Assembly: GCA_033439265.1 (NCBI GenBank)
Contig: JAVTVX010000004.1
Location: 18,241,701 to 18,305,700, forward strand
Direction: 5' to 3'
Source of the DNA: Dillenia suffruticosa
Lineage: Eukaryota > Streptophyta > Magnoliopsida > Dilleniales > Dilleniaceae
Length of the DNA: 64,000 bases
The notes under the pieces were generated by a model that was given only the letters and a program-made list of their open reading frames with translations, was not told the DNA's origin and ran no database searches. A program made the translations under genes and the position numbers. Below, piece after piece: positions 9,991-22,156 of the stretch (the stretch's first letter is position 1; the number at the start of each line of letters is the position of its first letter).

Positions 9991-10236
9991 CTATCATTTG
10001 AACAAATGCACATAAACTTAGAATAATTTCAAACTTGATATGTATATATATATGTCAAAATAGTTGAGTCTCTAAGGCTTCTACAACCTCGGTGTACAAA
10101 GATGTCACAGAGGTATTATGTCGACAAAAGGGAACACAACATAAAATACCTATACGACTGATACAATGTTGACATCCTCAAAACAAGTGGAAATACGAAT
10201 AGAGATCCTATTCTACAGGATCAGAAGGAGGAGTAC
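9991..10236 (-). other. Predicted gag-pol intron of element B
   Basis: On the minus strand the donor is ATGG|GTACTCC (intron starts 10236) and the acceptor AATGATAG|GTACTC (ends 9991), giving 246 nt. Unspliced RNA reads from gag into PPSDPVE and stops at 10208-10210. Removing the segment joins IIMG directly to TLPIFGIDAHILID with no frame change. Element C has a 192-nt segment at the same codon (51139-51330). Confidence 0.6.
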
Positions 10237-11665
10237 CCATGATGATGTCGGGATTCGCCTAGGCGTCCTCTTGCGTCATGGCATAAACCCGGGCCTGAGC
10301 CCTAGGCTGCTGTCGTGCCTGAGTCTGCACTGTGTTACTCCCGGTGGTTACCCTGGGAGTAGAAACTGCTGGCTGAGTAGGCTGCCCCTACTGTCCCATA
10401 CGAGGAGTACTAGTGTGGCTCAGTAAATTCTGTCCTTCGATTCCTAACTCAGGGCAAGAACTCCTAATATGTTCCGGCTTCCTACAGTGGAAGCAAGTGA
10501 CCGTCACTGAACAAGCTCCACTCGGATGGGACCGACTGCACCTGTGGCAATAAGGGTGCCGCTGAGTAGTAAACTGTGCAGGGTGAGTCGGAGCGGGCTG
10601 TCTAAACCCCTGGGAGTACTGTCCCCGTCGCAGCTCAGAAAATCCAGATCCAAATCTGTCTCTATACGAACTAAATCCCCTACCCCTCTTGGAGTTCTCG
10701 ACAAAATGAGACTGCTCTTTCTTTCTTTTCTGCTCTCTACTCTCTCTCTGCCTAGCCTCTGCACGGACCAAGGCCTCCGTGCGGTGAGCAGAGTCTATCA
10801 CCTCAACCAGTGTAAACTGTGAAGTAACTGTCATATACCTCTTTATGCTGAGGCTAAGACCATCCTCGAATTTAAAACGCAAATATTGAGGTGTGGCCAG
10901 ATCTGGTACAAATACGACAAGTCTCCGCATGTCTGTCTCATACTCCGAGACAGATCTGGACCCCTTTGTAAGCCATCCCAACTCTGACCTCATCCGGTCT
11001 TGCTAGTAGAGTGGGAAGAATCTACGGTCAAACTCCCGAAGGAAGTTGTCCCACCGCAGTGGCTCTGTCGCCTTATTAGTAAGGGCCTCCCACCATAAGA
11101 GGGCATTTCCTTCTAATAATCGTTGTGTCACTTTCAGGCAGAGCTCCTCTCCAATCCCCAGATCAGTCAAAATCCTACGGGTGCGGTTGATCCAATGTTT
11201 GGTTGCCGTAGTATCACCGAGCTCGGTGAAATCGGTGCACCCCGACTGACGGGCCTCCTTAACCAGCTGAGTCAACTCATGTACCCATCTAAGAGCAGTC
11301 GATGTGGTCTCATTTGGCTCGGACAAAGTAGAAGGACCAGCTACTAACGGTGGAACTGGTGCCGAAGGAACTAACGCTGCTGTAGGTGCAGGTGCCGCTG
11401 TAGGAGATGGTGAGGGCGGAATCTATATTCCATGCGAAGCGTACCACTCGTACACCTGCCGAAAGGCATCGAGTGTGGGTACGGGAGTCTCAGCCTAAGC
11501 AGTTGGCTGAGTAGGTGCCAGTGGTGGCACGCGAGTCGAGGTACAATTCATAAAGGATAATTCCTCTGATACTCATGGGGTCTCGGGTGCCCGAGATGCA
11601 TCTGGCACTAACAGACCCTCAAGTGATGCGAATCTAGCACCTCTCCTACCACGTCTAGGTGTCAT
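10208..11665 (-). pseudogene. gag of element B
   Basis: This is the retroelement capsid/nucleocapsid gene. The ATG at 11665 (MTPRRGRRGARFASLEGL) lies 5 nt after a strong acceptor-like TTTTTGTAG. The capsid-type region includes WINRTRRILTDLG, LWWEALT, FLREFDRRFFP and SVSEYETDMRRLVVFVPDL. A basic linker follows, then one CCHC knuckle, CFHCRKPEHIRSSC (about 10455-10497). The frame is constant for 485 codons but interrupted by nonsense codons (TP*VSEE, PTA*AETPV, PLY*QDRM, EDA*ANPD). The terminal stop is at 10208-10210, inside the predicted gag-pol intron. Confidence 0.88.
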
Positions 11666-11958
11666 AATTCTACAAAAAGGATATACTTTTATTAGATAGA
11701 CATTCATAAATCAGGGTTAGTTTCTCCATAGCTAACCCCCTAAAAGAATTGAACTATAATTCAAGGCAATTGGATGCGAAAATAATGGGTTAGATGCATC
11801 ATGTATCCAACTCCCATAACATAGATGAACTCATATACCTATGACCATGTACTGGGACTTCATGACTATATGAAACTCTCATGCATTGAGGATTTTAAAC
11901 ACAAACACACGCGGGAATGTTTTCAAGACTCTCTTCTTACATAGCTTTCAACCAAGTC
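11666..11958 (-). other. Untranslated leader of element B between primer site and gag
   Basis: No ORF is supported here. The minus strand ends with the acceptor-like stretch TATCCTTTTTGTAG (ending 11670) just before the gag ATG. The middle is similar to the leader of element A (3370-3660). Confidence 0.6.
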
Positions 11959-13608
11959 GCTCTGAGACCAATCCAACTATCACGCCTCGAACCGGGATCG
12001 TGAACAGCCAGCTGTTATCTTGAATGCCGGCCATATTTTTATAGAAAATCGGGAAGAATCTCCTCATATTTCGAAGGTTTTCCAAATACAATTTATCCAG
12101 TATAAATCACAACCATCTTGTAATATAATCAAATTATCATCCCGGCCTCTCCAAAATCAACCAATCTCATAACCAACATCAAAATAACGGAAGGCTATAA
12201 AAATTTTCAACAACCTAGCCACAGACCTCTACTGCCATGCCCCCGTCAAAGGCATGGACAGTCGCCAGTCGCCCGTCGCCCCTCCTGTGATTTAGAGGTG
12301 GCACCAAACAATCTTAGAGTACACTTCTAAGACATAACACATTTCCAAGTACATACGCAACGAAAAAGAAATGCCTCAATGCAATGTTATGGAGTGACAT
12401 GAGAGTTCCATAATTCAAATGTCCATATCTATATAGTCATCCCAGAATTATAAAATGGTCATCTATAGACCTCAAAATACATATACATCACTAATACAAA
12501 TTTGTAGCGGAAATACACAATGACTCCTCAAGTCCAGACCAAATCTCCCAAAGATACTGAGCGACCTAAAAGCAACGCTCCTTGTCAAATACTATCTCTG
12601 AAATAAAAGGGAAATGAGGGGTGAGTACTCGGAAAAGAATACTCAGTGAGTGAGTGGGTCAATGCAATCGTCCAATATGAAATGTGAAACTAGAGTGTCA
12701 AAACATAAGTATATAAATCATATTTCAAGTCATCATGCTTTTCATTTCAACAATATATCATTAGAACGCATTTCAAGTCAAATATGCATTCAAAGCACTG
12801 TCATTAAAATCATAGAGCTGTCAGCCGAAAGAGTCCTAGCAGAGGTCTACCGCGACCTATGACAGGCGTACCGGGGGTATTATATGCAAATTTATTTAAA
12901 GTGCTCTCTACCTCGGCGTTGGCGACGAACCTCGTCCAGGTGCTAGACTTGGAGAGGATATCCAAATCCAAATCCAAATCCTCCCCCTTTCGGGTTCAAC
13001 CTGACTAGTACCGTATCGATAATTAAATCACGACAACTCGTGGGATACCCTAGGTCTAGGCATATCCGGATGCCACCAAAACGTCTCTCACGGTGTCCTT
13101 CGTAGCTATGGAACAATACATATCAAAGCCCTCAAGGCCAAAACCAATATCATGTCAAAATGTGCTGAAATCAGGTTCACAAACCAAATGCAACATATAG
13201 CATAAAATGACACATTATACGTTTGAACACGTGGATGCATAATTTCCATATTTCAATACTGTTTTTGGACACTCCATCGGTTCACAAAAATCAATTTCAA
13301 AACCAGTCAAAACATTTCAAACACGCTACAAATCATACTCTTTTATCAAATATTGTAAAACAGGAGTTACATATTAAACAAAAGCACTGAAATAAATCTC
13401 ACTCACAGTATACGGGAGGGTGATCACTCTCTATTTTCAAAGCCAATTCAAATCTGACCGCTCGAGTCTCCAATGAGATTTTCCTAATTAGTCATCACAA
13501 TTCGATATCAAATGAGGGTCTAGTAATGGAACTTCAATTTCTTTCCGACCAATACTACCTAATTTGATAAAGTTTATCCAAAGGCTGAAGAGATTTCATT
13601 TCTCTCAC
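11670..13608 (-). other. Predicted 5'-leader intron 2 of element B
   Basis: The donor is CCCTAG|GTGAGAG at 13608 in the LTR, and the acceptor CCTTTTTGTAG ends at 11670, five bases before the gag ATG. At 1,939 nt it would carry away the LTR tail and the primer site. It matches the arrangement in elements A and C. Confidence 0.5.
11959..11970 (-). other. Primer-binding site of element B
   Basis: The minus strand reads TGGTCTCAGAGC. It differs by one base from the initiator-methionine tRNA site TGGTATCAGAGC. It lies 8 nt inside the 5' LTR. Confidence 0.82.
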
Positions 13609-14484
13609 CTAGGGCTCCTCGGATCTCAGATCTAGCTTTCGTTCTCCCGTCGGTTTGGTCTAAAAGCTGAATGTTTCCAAATTCGAAACAATTGTGAACA
13701 ATTTAAGTCCAATTACTAAAGAAATTCGAAACCCTAATGTGAAAATCGAAACTTTGAATCATTTACCTTCGCAAAGGCTCACGGACTATCGCGGGCCCTC
13801 GCGAGCTGGCGCGCTCCCAGGCTAGGACTAGGGCTTGCGCTCGTGAGCTGGAGCGCTCGGGCTGGAGCTTGCAGTGTGCTTGTGCGGAGGCGCACAAGGG
13901 CGTGCTCGTGCAGAGGAACCAATTCTGGGGCACGTAGGGGCACGCTAGCGCTCATGCAGGAGTGTGCAGAGGCGCGTAGGGGTGCACTAACGCTCATATA
14001 GGAGCGTGCAGAGGCACGTAGGGGGGCGCTAGCACTCGTACAATAGCGTATAGATGTGCGCAAGGGCCCGCTAGGGCTCGCGCAGTGCGTGCTCGCGCTC
14101 GGGAGAGCGCAGTCACGCGCTCTGGCACTGTCACGCGCGCTGGTGCACTCGCGGTTGTGCAGGGATCGCGCTTGGCCGAGGATGGTAGCGGGAGAGAGAG
14201 GGACGTGGTGGTGGGGAGATCGGGAGAAGAGAGAAGAAAAAAAGAAGAAGAAGAAGAAGAAGAAGAAGGAGAAGGAGAAGGAGGCGGCAGCAGCAATTAC
14301 GCGGTGGAGCGCGAGGTGGCCGCAGGGGAGGAGAGGGAGGCGGAATCGGGGAGAGAGAGAGATGAAGTAAGAGAGAGAAGGATTGGGGCTAAAAGCCCTA
14401 ATCCCCAATTGGGCGGGGGTGCTGCGTTTTGTCTCAAAACGCAGCACTCCGCTGCTGTATATATATATTTTTTTTGGTGTTACA
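11978..14484 (-). mobile_element. 5' LTR of element B
   Basis: On the minus strand it starts TGTAACACCAAAAAAAA at 14484 and ends GGCGTGATA at 11978. Only about 35 nt separate the LTR start from stem-loop 1, so there is almost no U3. A TATATATA run lies within this short stretch. The leader-intron signals are donor 13766, acceptor 13667, a 58-nt exon-like segment (13666-13609) and a second donor at 13608. The terminal CA has become TA on the element strand. Confidence 0.9.
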
Positions 14485-15049
14485 TTAATGCTACAAGTTG
14501 TTTAACAAAATTTGACAATAAAGTAATCCAAAATTTTCGTCCCAATTTTGTCAAAGGCAGAACATCATATAATTTTATTTTTCAAGTTATTTGATTAATT
14601 TTGTTAAAGCTATCATATCATCTTCCAACCATAAAGAGACAATGAATTTTGATGAATTTTATTTGAATTTGACGGTAAGATGGTTTGATTTTCCTAACAC
14701 AAAGTCAATTTAATTTAATAATTGTTTTAGATTGTTTTTGTTTAAATAAAAGCAAACAAAGAGAGTAAAAAAGAAAAAAAAAAAGAGAAATAGACATATA
14801 GCAAGTAAGCAACATGATAATTTGGTGTTAAAACTAAATTTTTCGCGGTTGAAACAAAAAACAAATTAAAAATTTTGGCAGCTGATTAATACCAAAATAT
14901 AAAATGTTTTTTGGATTTTAACAAAATTTACCGCCTAATTTTTGTGAGAATTGCTAGATTGATTAAATATTATTACAAATTTTAAATAATAATATTAATA
15001 ATTTAAAATAATAATATATAAATTAATAATTTAATAATATATTAATTTA

Positions 15050-15262
15050 CGGGGCACTTCCATGCGTGCATGCCCCATACTAGGGCGCCCGCGTTGGCAT
15101 AGCCGGGCGCCCGCGCAGGTGCTTGCATGCATTGTTGCCCTACGTGGGGGCATATGCTACTCATGCCATGCGGGCGCCCACGCACACATTTGCATGTGCC
15201 ACCATGCATGCCGCGTAGGCGCTCGTGTAGGCATGCGTCATGGGGCGAGCACCGGCCTTTCA
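15050..15262. repeat. GC-rich island with GGGCGCCCGC motifs
   Basis: About 210 bp of very GC-rich DNA sits abruptly inside AT-rich DNA. Motifs such as GGGCGCCCGCG, GGTGCTTGCATG and CTACGTGGGG recur. Similar words occur in the island at 52395-52742. The overlapping ORFs on both strands are composition artefacts. Confidence 0.6.
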
Positions 15263-16379
15263 ATCAATAATGCTATAATTAATATATAAAAAATTTTAAA
15301 TATGAATTATGTAGAATAATGGTATAATTAATATTATTAATTTAAATAATGTAATAATATAAAATTAAATATTTTTAATGTAATTTAGTAATAATATTAT
15401 AACATAACATAGTAAAATGTTGTAATGTTGTAGTAATAGTTGGTAACATAAATAAAAATACAAATGAAAATATAAAATCTTTGATAATATAATAAAAAAA
15501 AAGAGCTGTAGATTAAGATGAAATTAAACTCTAAGATAGTAAAAACTTGATGATCTAAAGGCGATAAAAAGGTTAAAAAAAACAGGAAAATTTGACGGGC
15601 TTTTGAAAATTTTGAAAATTTATTTGGGCGGTAAAATAAACCAAATATTTTATAAATCATTCCTCTGAACCCTCTTTCCCTTCCTCCCCTCAAAACCTCT
15701 CCTCTTCGCTCAAAGCTTTTGCTTGTGAATCAACCAAAATTTTCGTGAAGCAGGTAATCACATATTTTTTTAAATAAAATTTAGATTATATTCTATTTTG
15801 AAATATTTTAAATTTTCACAGCTTGTACTCATTATGGATGAATTAAACGAAGGATGAGTATTTTTGAAGAATCACAACCATCGTAGAGCAACTTGACTTT
15901 GAAGAAACCCAATCATCTGGTTTAGTTCATATTTAAGTACGAATGTTATTTCTTTGTTTTCACACAATATTACTAATTTCAATTTCATTTTTGCTTTTAA
16001 TAATAATCCAAATTATTTGTATTCTTAACTCCCAACCAACAATCATTATCTCTACGTGATTGCATCCAAAAGGTAATATTTTTATTTATAACAATTTTTA
16101 TTTGTATGAATGGATTGACATACTCCATCCAGAAAAGATAATATTTTTTATAACCCTTTTTATGAATAGATTGACATGAAAGTTGATGCTGCGACTCAAG
16201 CAATTTTGGGACAGAAAATATGCTGAAGAGAAGAGAAGAGAAGAGAAAATATACAGTTATTTGATATGTAATATTTTTTTTCTTATTTTATTAATGTATC
16301 AATCATTCTCAATAATACAAGATGTTATATTATTTTAGTAATTTCTTTATTTTATAGTTTATAACGTTTCTTAAAATGC

Positions 16380-16770
16380 CAGCATATGTGGTAATCGTAC
16401 AATATGTGATAACTGATGAAATAGTAACATTTGCTAATGGATAAATGACTGCAGTAACCGATATAACATATGAATATATGTACTAACCGACCATAAATGA
16501 CTAACCGACGATAAAAGGTAACAATTGTGGTAACCGAGTAGTAATCGAGTGGTAACCGACAAAAAAAGTCATAACATTTCCTAACATATAAATAACCGTT
16601 TCTAAATGGCAGTTACATTTCTTAACAGTTATGTAGTAACCGATGATAAATGATAATACTTGTGCTAACCGAGTGATAATAATCGAGTCATAACCGAGTG
16701 GTAATCAAAATCAAGTAATAACTTAGTAGTAACCAAGTAGTAACTGAATGGTAACTGATAATAAAATATA
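16380..16770. repeat. Subterminal repeat array of the CACTA element
   Basis: At least eleven degenerate copies of GTAACCGA / CTAACCGA / GTAATCGAG are spread over about 390 bp, next to the terminus at 16991. In En/Spm elements such subterminal motifs bind the element's own TNPA-type protein. Here binding is inferred from position only. Confidence 0.7.
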
Positions 16771-16991
16771 TTAATTTTTACCCATATTTAGCGTAATTTT
16801 ACCAACACTTTCTGACTGTCACTATAAATATATAACATGCTCCAACGGTAATTAAGATTGTTAGTATAAACCTATTCTGACGGGTGTATAGCCAACTAAA
16901 ATCCTATCCGTTGGAGAAGGATTTGTCAACGGTTTTAGTTGATTTACCGGATGGTTTTCGTCCGTCTGAATAAGTCATTTATTTTGTAGTG

Positions 16992-17354
16992 AATGAAATA
17001 AAATGTAATGATATATAAAAATTCATGTAACCGATACATCGCAATGGAATAAAACTTTGTGATTACATATTTTCAAATTATTTTGCATTCAATTAGAATT
17101 TTCTAAGTATATATTTTTCTTTCTATTTTATGGTCCTATTTTTAAGTATGTGTTAAAATATTTGGAGAAAATTTTTTAAACAACAAGACAAAGAAATAAT
17201 TCACTGATTTAAGATAATGACTGCGCATGGTACCTTCAAAGCACTTTGAAAATTCCTTGAAGTAGGGTATGAGTTAGTGTAGTACTAATTATTAGGCTAT
17301 CATACTTGTACTACTCAACCAAGGCTGAGTTGATCCAATTGTTGAATATCGGTA
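16992..17354. other. No feature recognised
   Basis: AT-rich sequence between the CACTA terminus and the copia LTR. I see no ORF, RNA gene or repeat that I can support. Confidence 0.5.
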
Positions 17355-17865
17355 TGTTGGAAAATGGGGTGGGTCCGCCCATGTGGGTAGACCCTAATCC
17401 CTACCAATTTTGAATTTGAATTAAAAAGGAGAGGGTGGGGTGTTTTTTTCTAACCACCCCTCAACCTCCCAACTCCCTCTCTCTCTCTCTATCTCTCCCT
17501 AATAAACTCCCTCTATTTTTGGAAATGAAAACACAACCCCCGTCTTTTGTATATGAACTTGAAATGAGAGGGGAGGGCCTATAACTCTCTTTTTGAGTTT
17601 GACTATGACAAAGTGAGAAGCCATGTTTGGTGGGTGAGTGAAAGAAGGAAATTTCTCACATTGTAAATAGAGGGATTGTAAAATATCGATCGTTGATTTA
17701 ACTAAGATATTTGGATTATGGAACAATAGAGTGTTATCCAATTTTGTAATATGCTCTCGACCTAGAACACTCATCCGTTAGAAAGAGGTATGTGATTCTA
17801 ACACATTTAAGATCAAAAAATTTTTCACATAAAAATGATATTTGTTGGTTTGTTTGAAACCTTCA
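17355..17865 (+). mobile_element. LTR of a Ty1/copia element
   Basis: The 511-bp LTR begins TGTTGGAAAATGGGG and ends GAAACCTTCA. It is directly followed by TTGGTATCAGAGATTC, a primer site for initiator-methionine tRNA. A CT-rich run lies at 17478-17490. The LTR 3' end and primer site recur at 24426-24470. Confidence 0.8.
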
Positions 17866-18190
17866 TTGGTATCAGAGATTCTTGAGTAGTTTTTTGCCCC
17901 TTCAGGGAATTTAATATATATACGAAAAATGCCATGCATATTTTTAATGGTGAATTAATGTCAATTTGAAGTTGGTTCAATGGAATGCTCTCAATTTTAT
18001 ATAGTAGTATTGTCATAACATGAGGATCAAATCTACAAAATTTGCTATACATCTGATGAGTATATTATAAGATATTACAAATCTTAGCCGAAATTTAATG
18101 TACTTATATCTTAAAAACTACTATATTTCATGATATGAAATTATATGATTAGTTTCCCCACGAAAAATGATTATAAACCATATAAATATT
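17866..18190 (+). mobile_element. Copia primer site and leader/gag-start remnant
   Basis: The primer site is 17867-17878 (TGGTATCAGAGA). The following 90 bp are also found at 24461-24555. After about 17960 no coding frame is supported. Confidence 0.6.
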
Positions 18191-19666
18191 ACAAAAAATG
18201 ATTAAGAATTGAGAAAAATATGACCGTTCAAAATTTGGGTTGAAAACCAAAAACTTGAGGAAGAAGATGAACAGTACTCATGACCATCCTCACTCTCGGC
18301 AGCGGCATGTGAAGTCCACCCCTTAGGCCAGAGATGCTTGATTGAAAATTCGAGACCACCACTAAACTTAGCGATATAAAAAATAAGAGTAACCAAAATT
18401 TGGTGATCGGTACAACCCGGGAAGGCAATGTGTGAAGTACTTGTTCCGCCCAAGGAGAGTGTGCACGTGTCCATTTTGGACAACTCATCCTGACGGTGTG
18501 TGGGGGCACATGCAGCCTCCATTTCTGTTGGAATTTTCATCAAAAATAATTTCTATTCTCTCTGGATTTTTTTTTATAATTTTTAATTTATTTTTGAATT
18601 TCAAAAATAATTTTTCTAGATTTTTAAACAAAAAAATTGTTCAAAATTACAGAAAAATTATTTTCAATATTGAAAAAATTCTAAAAATTGTTATATGAGT
18701 TTTGAAAATTATTTTCTTATTTTTGGCTAATCAAGTGGAAATTGTTTTTCGCGGTCATTATTTATTTATATTTTTGCTCATTATTTACATTTGAAAATTA
18801 GTTTTTGTAATCTAAAATTGTTTTAAATTTGAACAAATATTTTAAAAATAATCCTTTTAGATTTATTATAATATTATAGTTTGTTGCGTGTCTAATCTAA
18901 TATTATTTCCAATTTTAGGGAAAATTGTGATAATCGAACATATTCTTAAAAGTCTTTTGGCCTCTGGGGAAGGGAAAGAGATTTGACAAGTTCAGAGTAT
19001 TTGATGAACTTGGATCAAATGTTGATTTACAAAATGGACCCATCTCATACTTTACCAGATCATCTTGAGATTATGGAACAGAAACGTTTGGAACTTTTTC
19101 AATAAGGTCATACATTTTGGGGAATGACGTGTACATACTGAGAAATTTGTTGTCTCCTTATTAGGTTAACATGGTTGATGAGTTGCTTGTCAAGAATAGG
19201 TATATGATTCTTAACGATGTGAGACCATTATTAATAGAAAAGTACAAAATCAAAATTATAGAGACACAAATCAAGAAAATGTTATCTTAAAATATAAATA
19301 GTTTCTCACGAGCGGTAAAGAGATTTACTCCTAGGGATAGATTATCTAAGGGAAATGTAAATATGATATCCCGAATAGATTTGTCCTAAACAAGATAATT
19401 TATTTACATGTTTTCTTTCGCATGTTATGATTATTGGCTAGGAGCGTGATCATGCAATAGAGGAAGTTTTATATAATTTTTTTATGTAAAGTTTCTTTTA
19501 AATAGTTGTTGACTATATTTGTTAAATTATATGATCATATAGGTAAAAGAAAACTTGGATCTCTTGAATGAAAATAAATGGATTTGTAAAATTTGAGTCA
19601 TTCTCATCCAAAATTAAAACATTATTTAAATATTTTGTATGTTTAAATGAAAATTTTGGACCGGTA
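18190..19666 (+). repeat. 1.4-kb direct repeat, copy 1
   Basis: This segment matches 25780-27226 along its whole length by eye. It ends exactly where a CACTA terminus begins (GGACCGGTA|CACTACTGC). Copy 2 continues past the same GGACCGGTA into GAATCTGAG. A 113-codon minus-strand ORF occurs in both copies, but the reading frames diverge after about 33 codons, so coding is not supported. I could not assign the segment to a known family. Confidence 0.75.
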
Positions 19667-20010
19667 CACTACTGCAAAAGGGATTATCAGTGACGAAAAA
19701 AATCCGTCATTGATTGTGACAGATTTCTGACTGATTTACGTTCGAAAAGTCAATCTTAAGCAGCCCAAATCACCGATAGAAAACCGACGGATTATTGATG
19801 GCTTTACTGACGGAAATACCGGCATATAATTCCGTTGGTAATTTGGGTTCTAAAAATGCTTTCCGATAGATTAGCAACCGAATAGCGATGGAATTATCAA
19901 TGGATTATAATCCATTAGGAATATTTGCCACTTAATGATGGATTACTGAGGGAAAATAGACCAATGGATTCGTCCATCGGCAATCCGTCAGTGTTCTTTA
20001 ACAAACAATT
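19667..20010 (+). mobile_element. CACTA element 5' terminus with subterminal repeats
   Basis: It starts CACTACTGCAAAAGGGAT. The following 330 bp hold many copies of CCGTCA, CCGACGGATT, TGACGGAAAT and GATGGATTA in both orientations, as is usual for En/Spm ends. The TNP2-type pseudogene downstream has matching orientation. No matching 3' terminus was found in the window. Confidence 0.85.
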
Positions 20011-22143
20011 TTTTTTTCTAAATGATAACACATCTGTATCTCCAAACTTCTCTCTCTCTCTTCTTTCCCTGACTTGTCGAAAATAACTTGCAAACTCTAT
20101 CTACGAAATCCTAGCTTCTCCGTGCTGTAAGGTCGTCCCCGCATATGGTGATGGCATCTTCGAGGTTTGTCTGTGATTATGGTTTTCCTCTTCATCTGTG
20201 ATAGCATTAACTGAGAGTAGATATTTTTGGTTTTGAAAGATTAGGGTTTTTCTGTGTGTTGAGGTGCATTGAGGTTCTTAGATTAGGGTTTTGTTTCATT
20301 TTCTGAAACTATTGCTGCTACTTGCTATTATAGGGTTTCGTGTCCTTGAATTTCATATATCTGCTTCTTCTGCGTCCTAATTTGGCTTTCTAGTTTTCAT
20401 TATCTGTCTTTGGTTACGGGCTGATTTGAGAATCGAAGGCATTTTCCCATTGCATGTAAAGGAATAAGAAGACGGAATTTGCAGGTGAACCCTAGAACGC
20501 CCTTTGATGGTTTGAATTTTCAGCAATATTCTGGTTAATCACCTCATTATTTTGTAATGCTATCGATATATTTTTCTTTCTATTACAATTTTGAACATTA
20601 ATATTATTCTACTATTGCCAAATTTGTCTTCAAACCCTAGAAAATTAAGTTCTCCACCACCCAGATTAGGAGGTACTCATCTTCACCATTGTATGCTGAG
20701 ATTTTAAAATAAATTGCTAATTTAAACAAACAACAAGTGGCCTCATATGATGTGTGTCACAAGCTGCTTAAAAGAAGCACATTCTTGTACTTGCACCATA
20801 CATATACTGATTCAGTCTTATTAATTGGTAGTTTATCATCCACTTCACTCACTCCAACTTTTGTTTAAACTCTATCTCTCTCTTTAAGTGTATGAACCTT
20901 TAATTCTAGATTTAGAGGTCTAATAATTGTAATTATGAAGAAATAATTGAATAATTTTGCTTATAGTGCAAGTTTAATGATTATGTAATTTTGAGTGTTA
21001 AGAGTGAAGTTAGAATCAATGTTGGGCTGTCACCATAGTTAGAATCAATACCTACATATTGATAGGTCAACTTCAATAAAGAAACATAAACCAAAAAAAT
21101 TTGTCTACCATCTTGACTAATTTTATTAAGCAGCTATCCTTAGATGGGCAATGCTCTAGATAATTCTGGTCGATGCATATTCTTCTCGATGTGTGAATGG
21201 TAGGTCGATCTTCTATGTCTATTCGAAAAAAATACGTCTACTTCTTACCAGACTTGGGATATATCTTGGCAAATGATAGAGCATAAATCGATTTAACTAC
21301 ATAAGCTATATGCTTGCTCTCAGTTGTGCTGCTTCCAGGATTCAATGTGAAATGAGATAATATTAATCTATTGTATTTGAAAAAGTGGAAACAACATTTT
21401 CTATGAAGATATAGAAATTTTTAAATATCGTCAAGGGTTTAGAGGATCCAACAACTTGGGCAGGAGGCAGAGCTTGTACTTGGAGAACAACGCAGGACGT
21501 TTAAGATAACTGGGACAGGTATCTATTGTTCTCCTTCTTATTTTGAAGAGAAGTTATCATAAAATAAGTCATGCATGTTGCGCGTAACTTAGAGAAAGTA
21601 AAAAAAAATTAAAAATAAAACATGACTTGAAATCCTTTCGCTGGATATAATATAAGCTTTACCACAAGAATGCATAAGCTAGATAAAATCATCTCACTTG
21701 AATAATTTTACTTTTTTTCGTATTATTTTGTCTTCACCATCTTATGTTTCTTGTCTTTTATTCTAAACTCTACCTAGCCGTCGGGTAGTTTGATGTCTTA
21801 AGGATATTCTTTGATTTCAATGTTATCCTTTCCATTTTATTCACCAACTTATGTATCAATCTGGGCAGGAGGCATACACCTTTGCCAGGCTTTCTATGTC
21901 ACAATCTTGATTTTATGTTAACAATGGTGACTTTCTCTCTCCTTGTCTTCAATTAGTATCATAGCCTAATCTCTATCTTCGTCTGTTTATATTGAACTAA
22001 ACTCAAGTAGACATTCTATAGATCCCACATCATCATAGTATACACTGGCATTCCCTGTTTTCCCTTTTCGTTCTTTTACATTATTGACATTGTCATTGTA
22101 GTATTTGACATTGTCATCTTAAACATCTTTTTTTATTATACAG
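20011..22143 (+). other. CACTA upstream region, untranslated
   Basis: A CT-rich stretch near 20048 and a leader-like sequence follow the subterminal repeats. The segment ends at an acceptor-like TTTTTTATTATACAG (22143) just before the transposase frame. I see no supported coding exon; it is probably promoter, leader and intron. Confidence 0.5.
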
Positions 22144-22156
22144 TTTGTCATTCGAT

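Larger units (their letters stand above)
4723..14484 (-). mobile_element. Ty3/gypsy element B (Tekay/Del-type chromovirus), nearly complete
   Basis: On the minus strand the order is 5' LTR (14484-11978), primer site, gag, gag/pol intron-like spacer, protease, reverse transcriptase, RNase H, integrase with chromodomain-like tail, polypurine tract, 3' LTR (6754-4723). The 3' LTR lacks about 475 bp of its end. The C-terminal ILDRQIRKLRSQEVPLVRVL stretch resembles Tekay/Del chromoviruses. The coding regions carry several nonsense codons and two frameshifts in pol, so the copy is dead as it stands. At the 5' side the flanking 5 bp are TTAAT (14485-14489). The other flank is lost, so no target duplication can be checked. 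Confidence 0.9.
14485..16991. mobile_element. CACTA (En/Spm) element fragment, one terminus preserved
   Basis: The right end reads TTATTTTGTAGTG, the complement of a CACTACAAAATAA terminus. Internal motifs AGACGG/CCGTC recur in the last 120 bp. Degenerate subterminal repeats fill 16380-16770. The left part is AT-rich and holds a GC-rich island. Around 15700-15755 a pyrimidine-rich stretch ends in GCAG|GTAATC, which resembles an exon end but has no coding frame I can support. The left terminus is absent, apparently lost where element B adjoins. Confidence 0.65.

Noticed and set aside
15042..15289. Cys/His-rich looking ORFs in the GC island
   Set aside because: Both strands are open only because of base composition. 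The repeated GC words explain the apparent motif.
16380..16770. Possible CRISPR-like or satellite array of CCGA repeats
   Set aside because: Units are short, degenerate and irregularly spaced, and lie next to a CACTA terminus. They fit a subterminal repeat region.
18202..18543. 113-codon minus-strand ORF, also 113 codons in the repeat copy (25760-26101)
   Set aside because: The two frames agree only for the first third and then shift against each other, so protein conservation is not shown. I recognise no domain.
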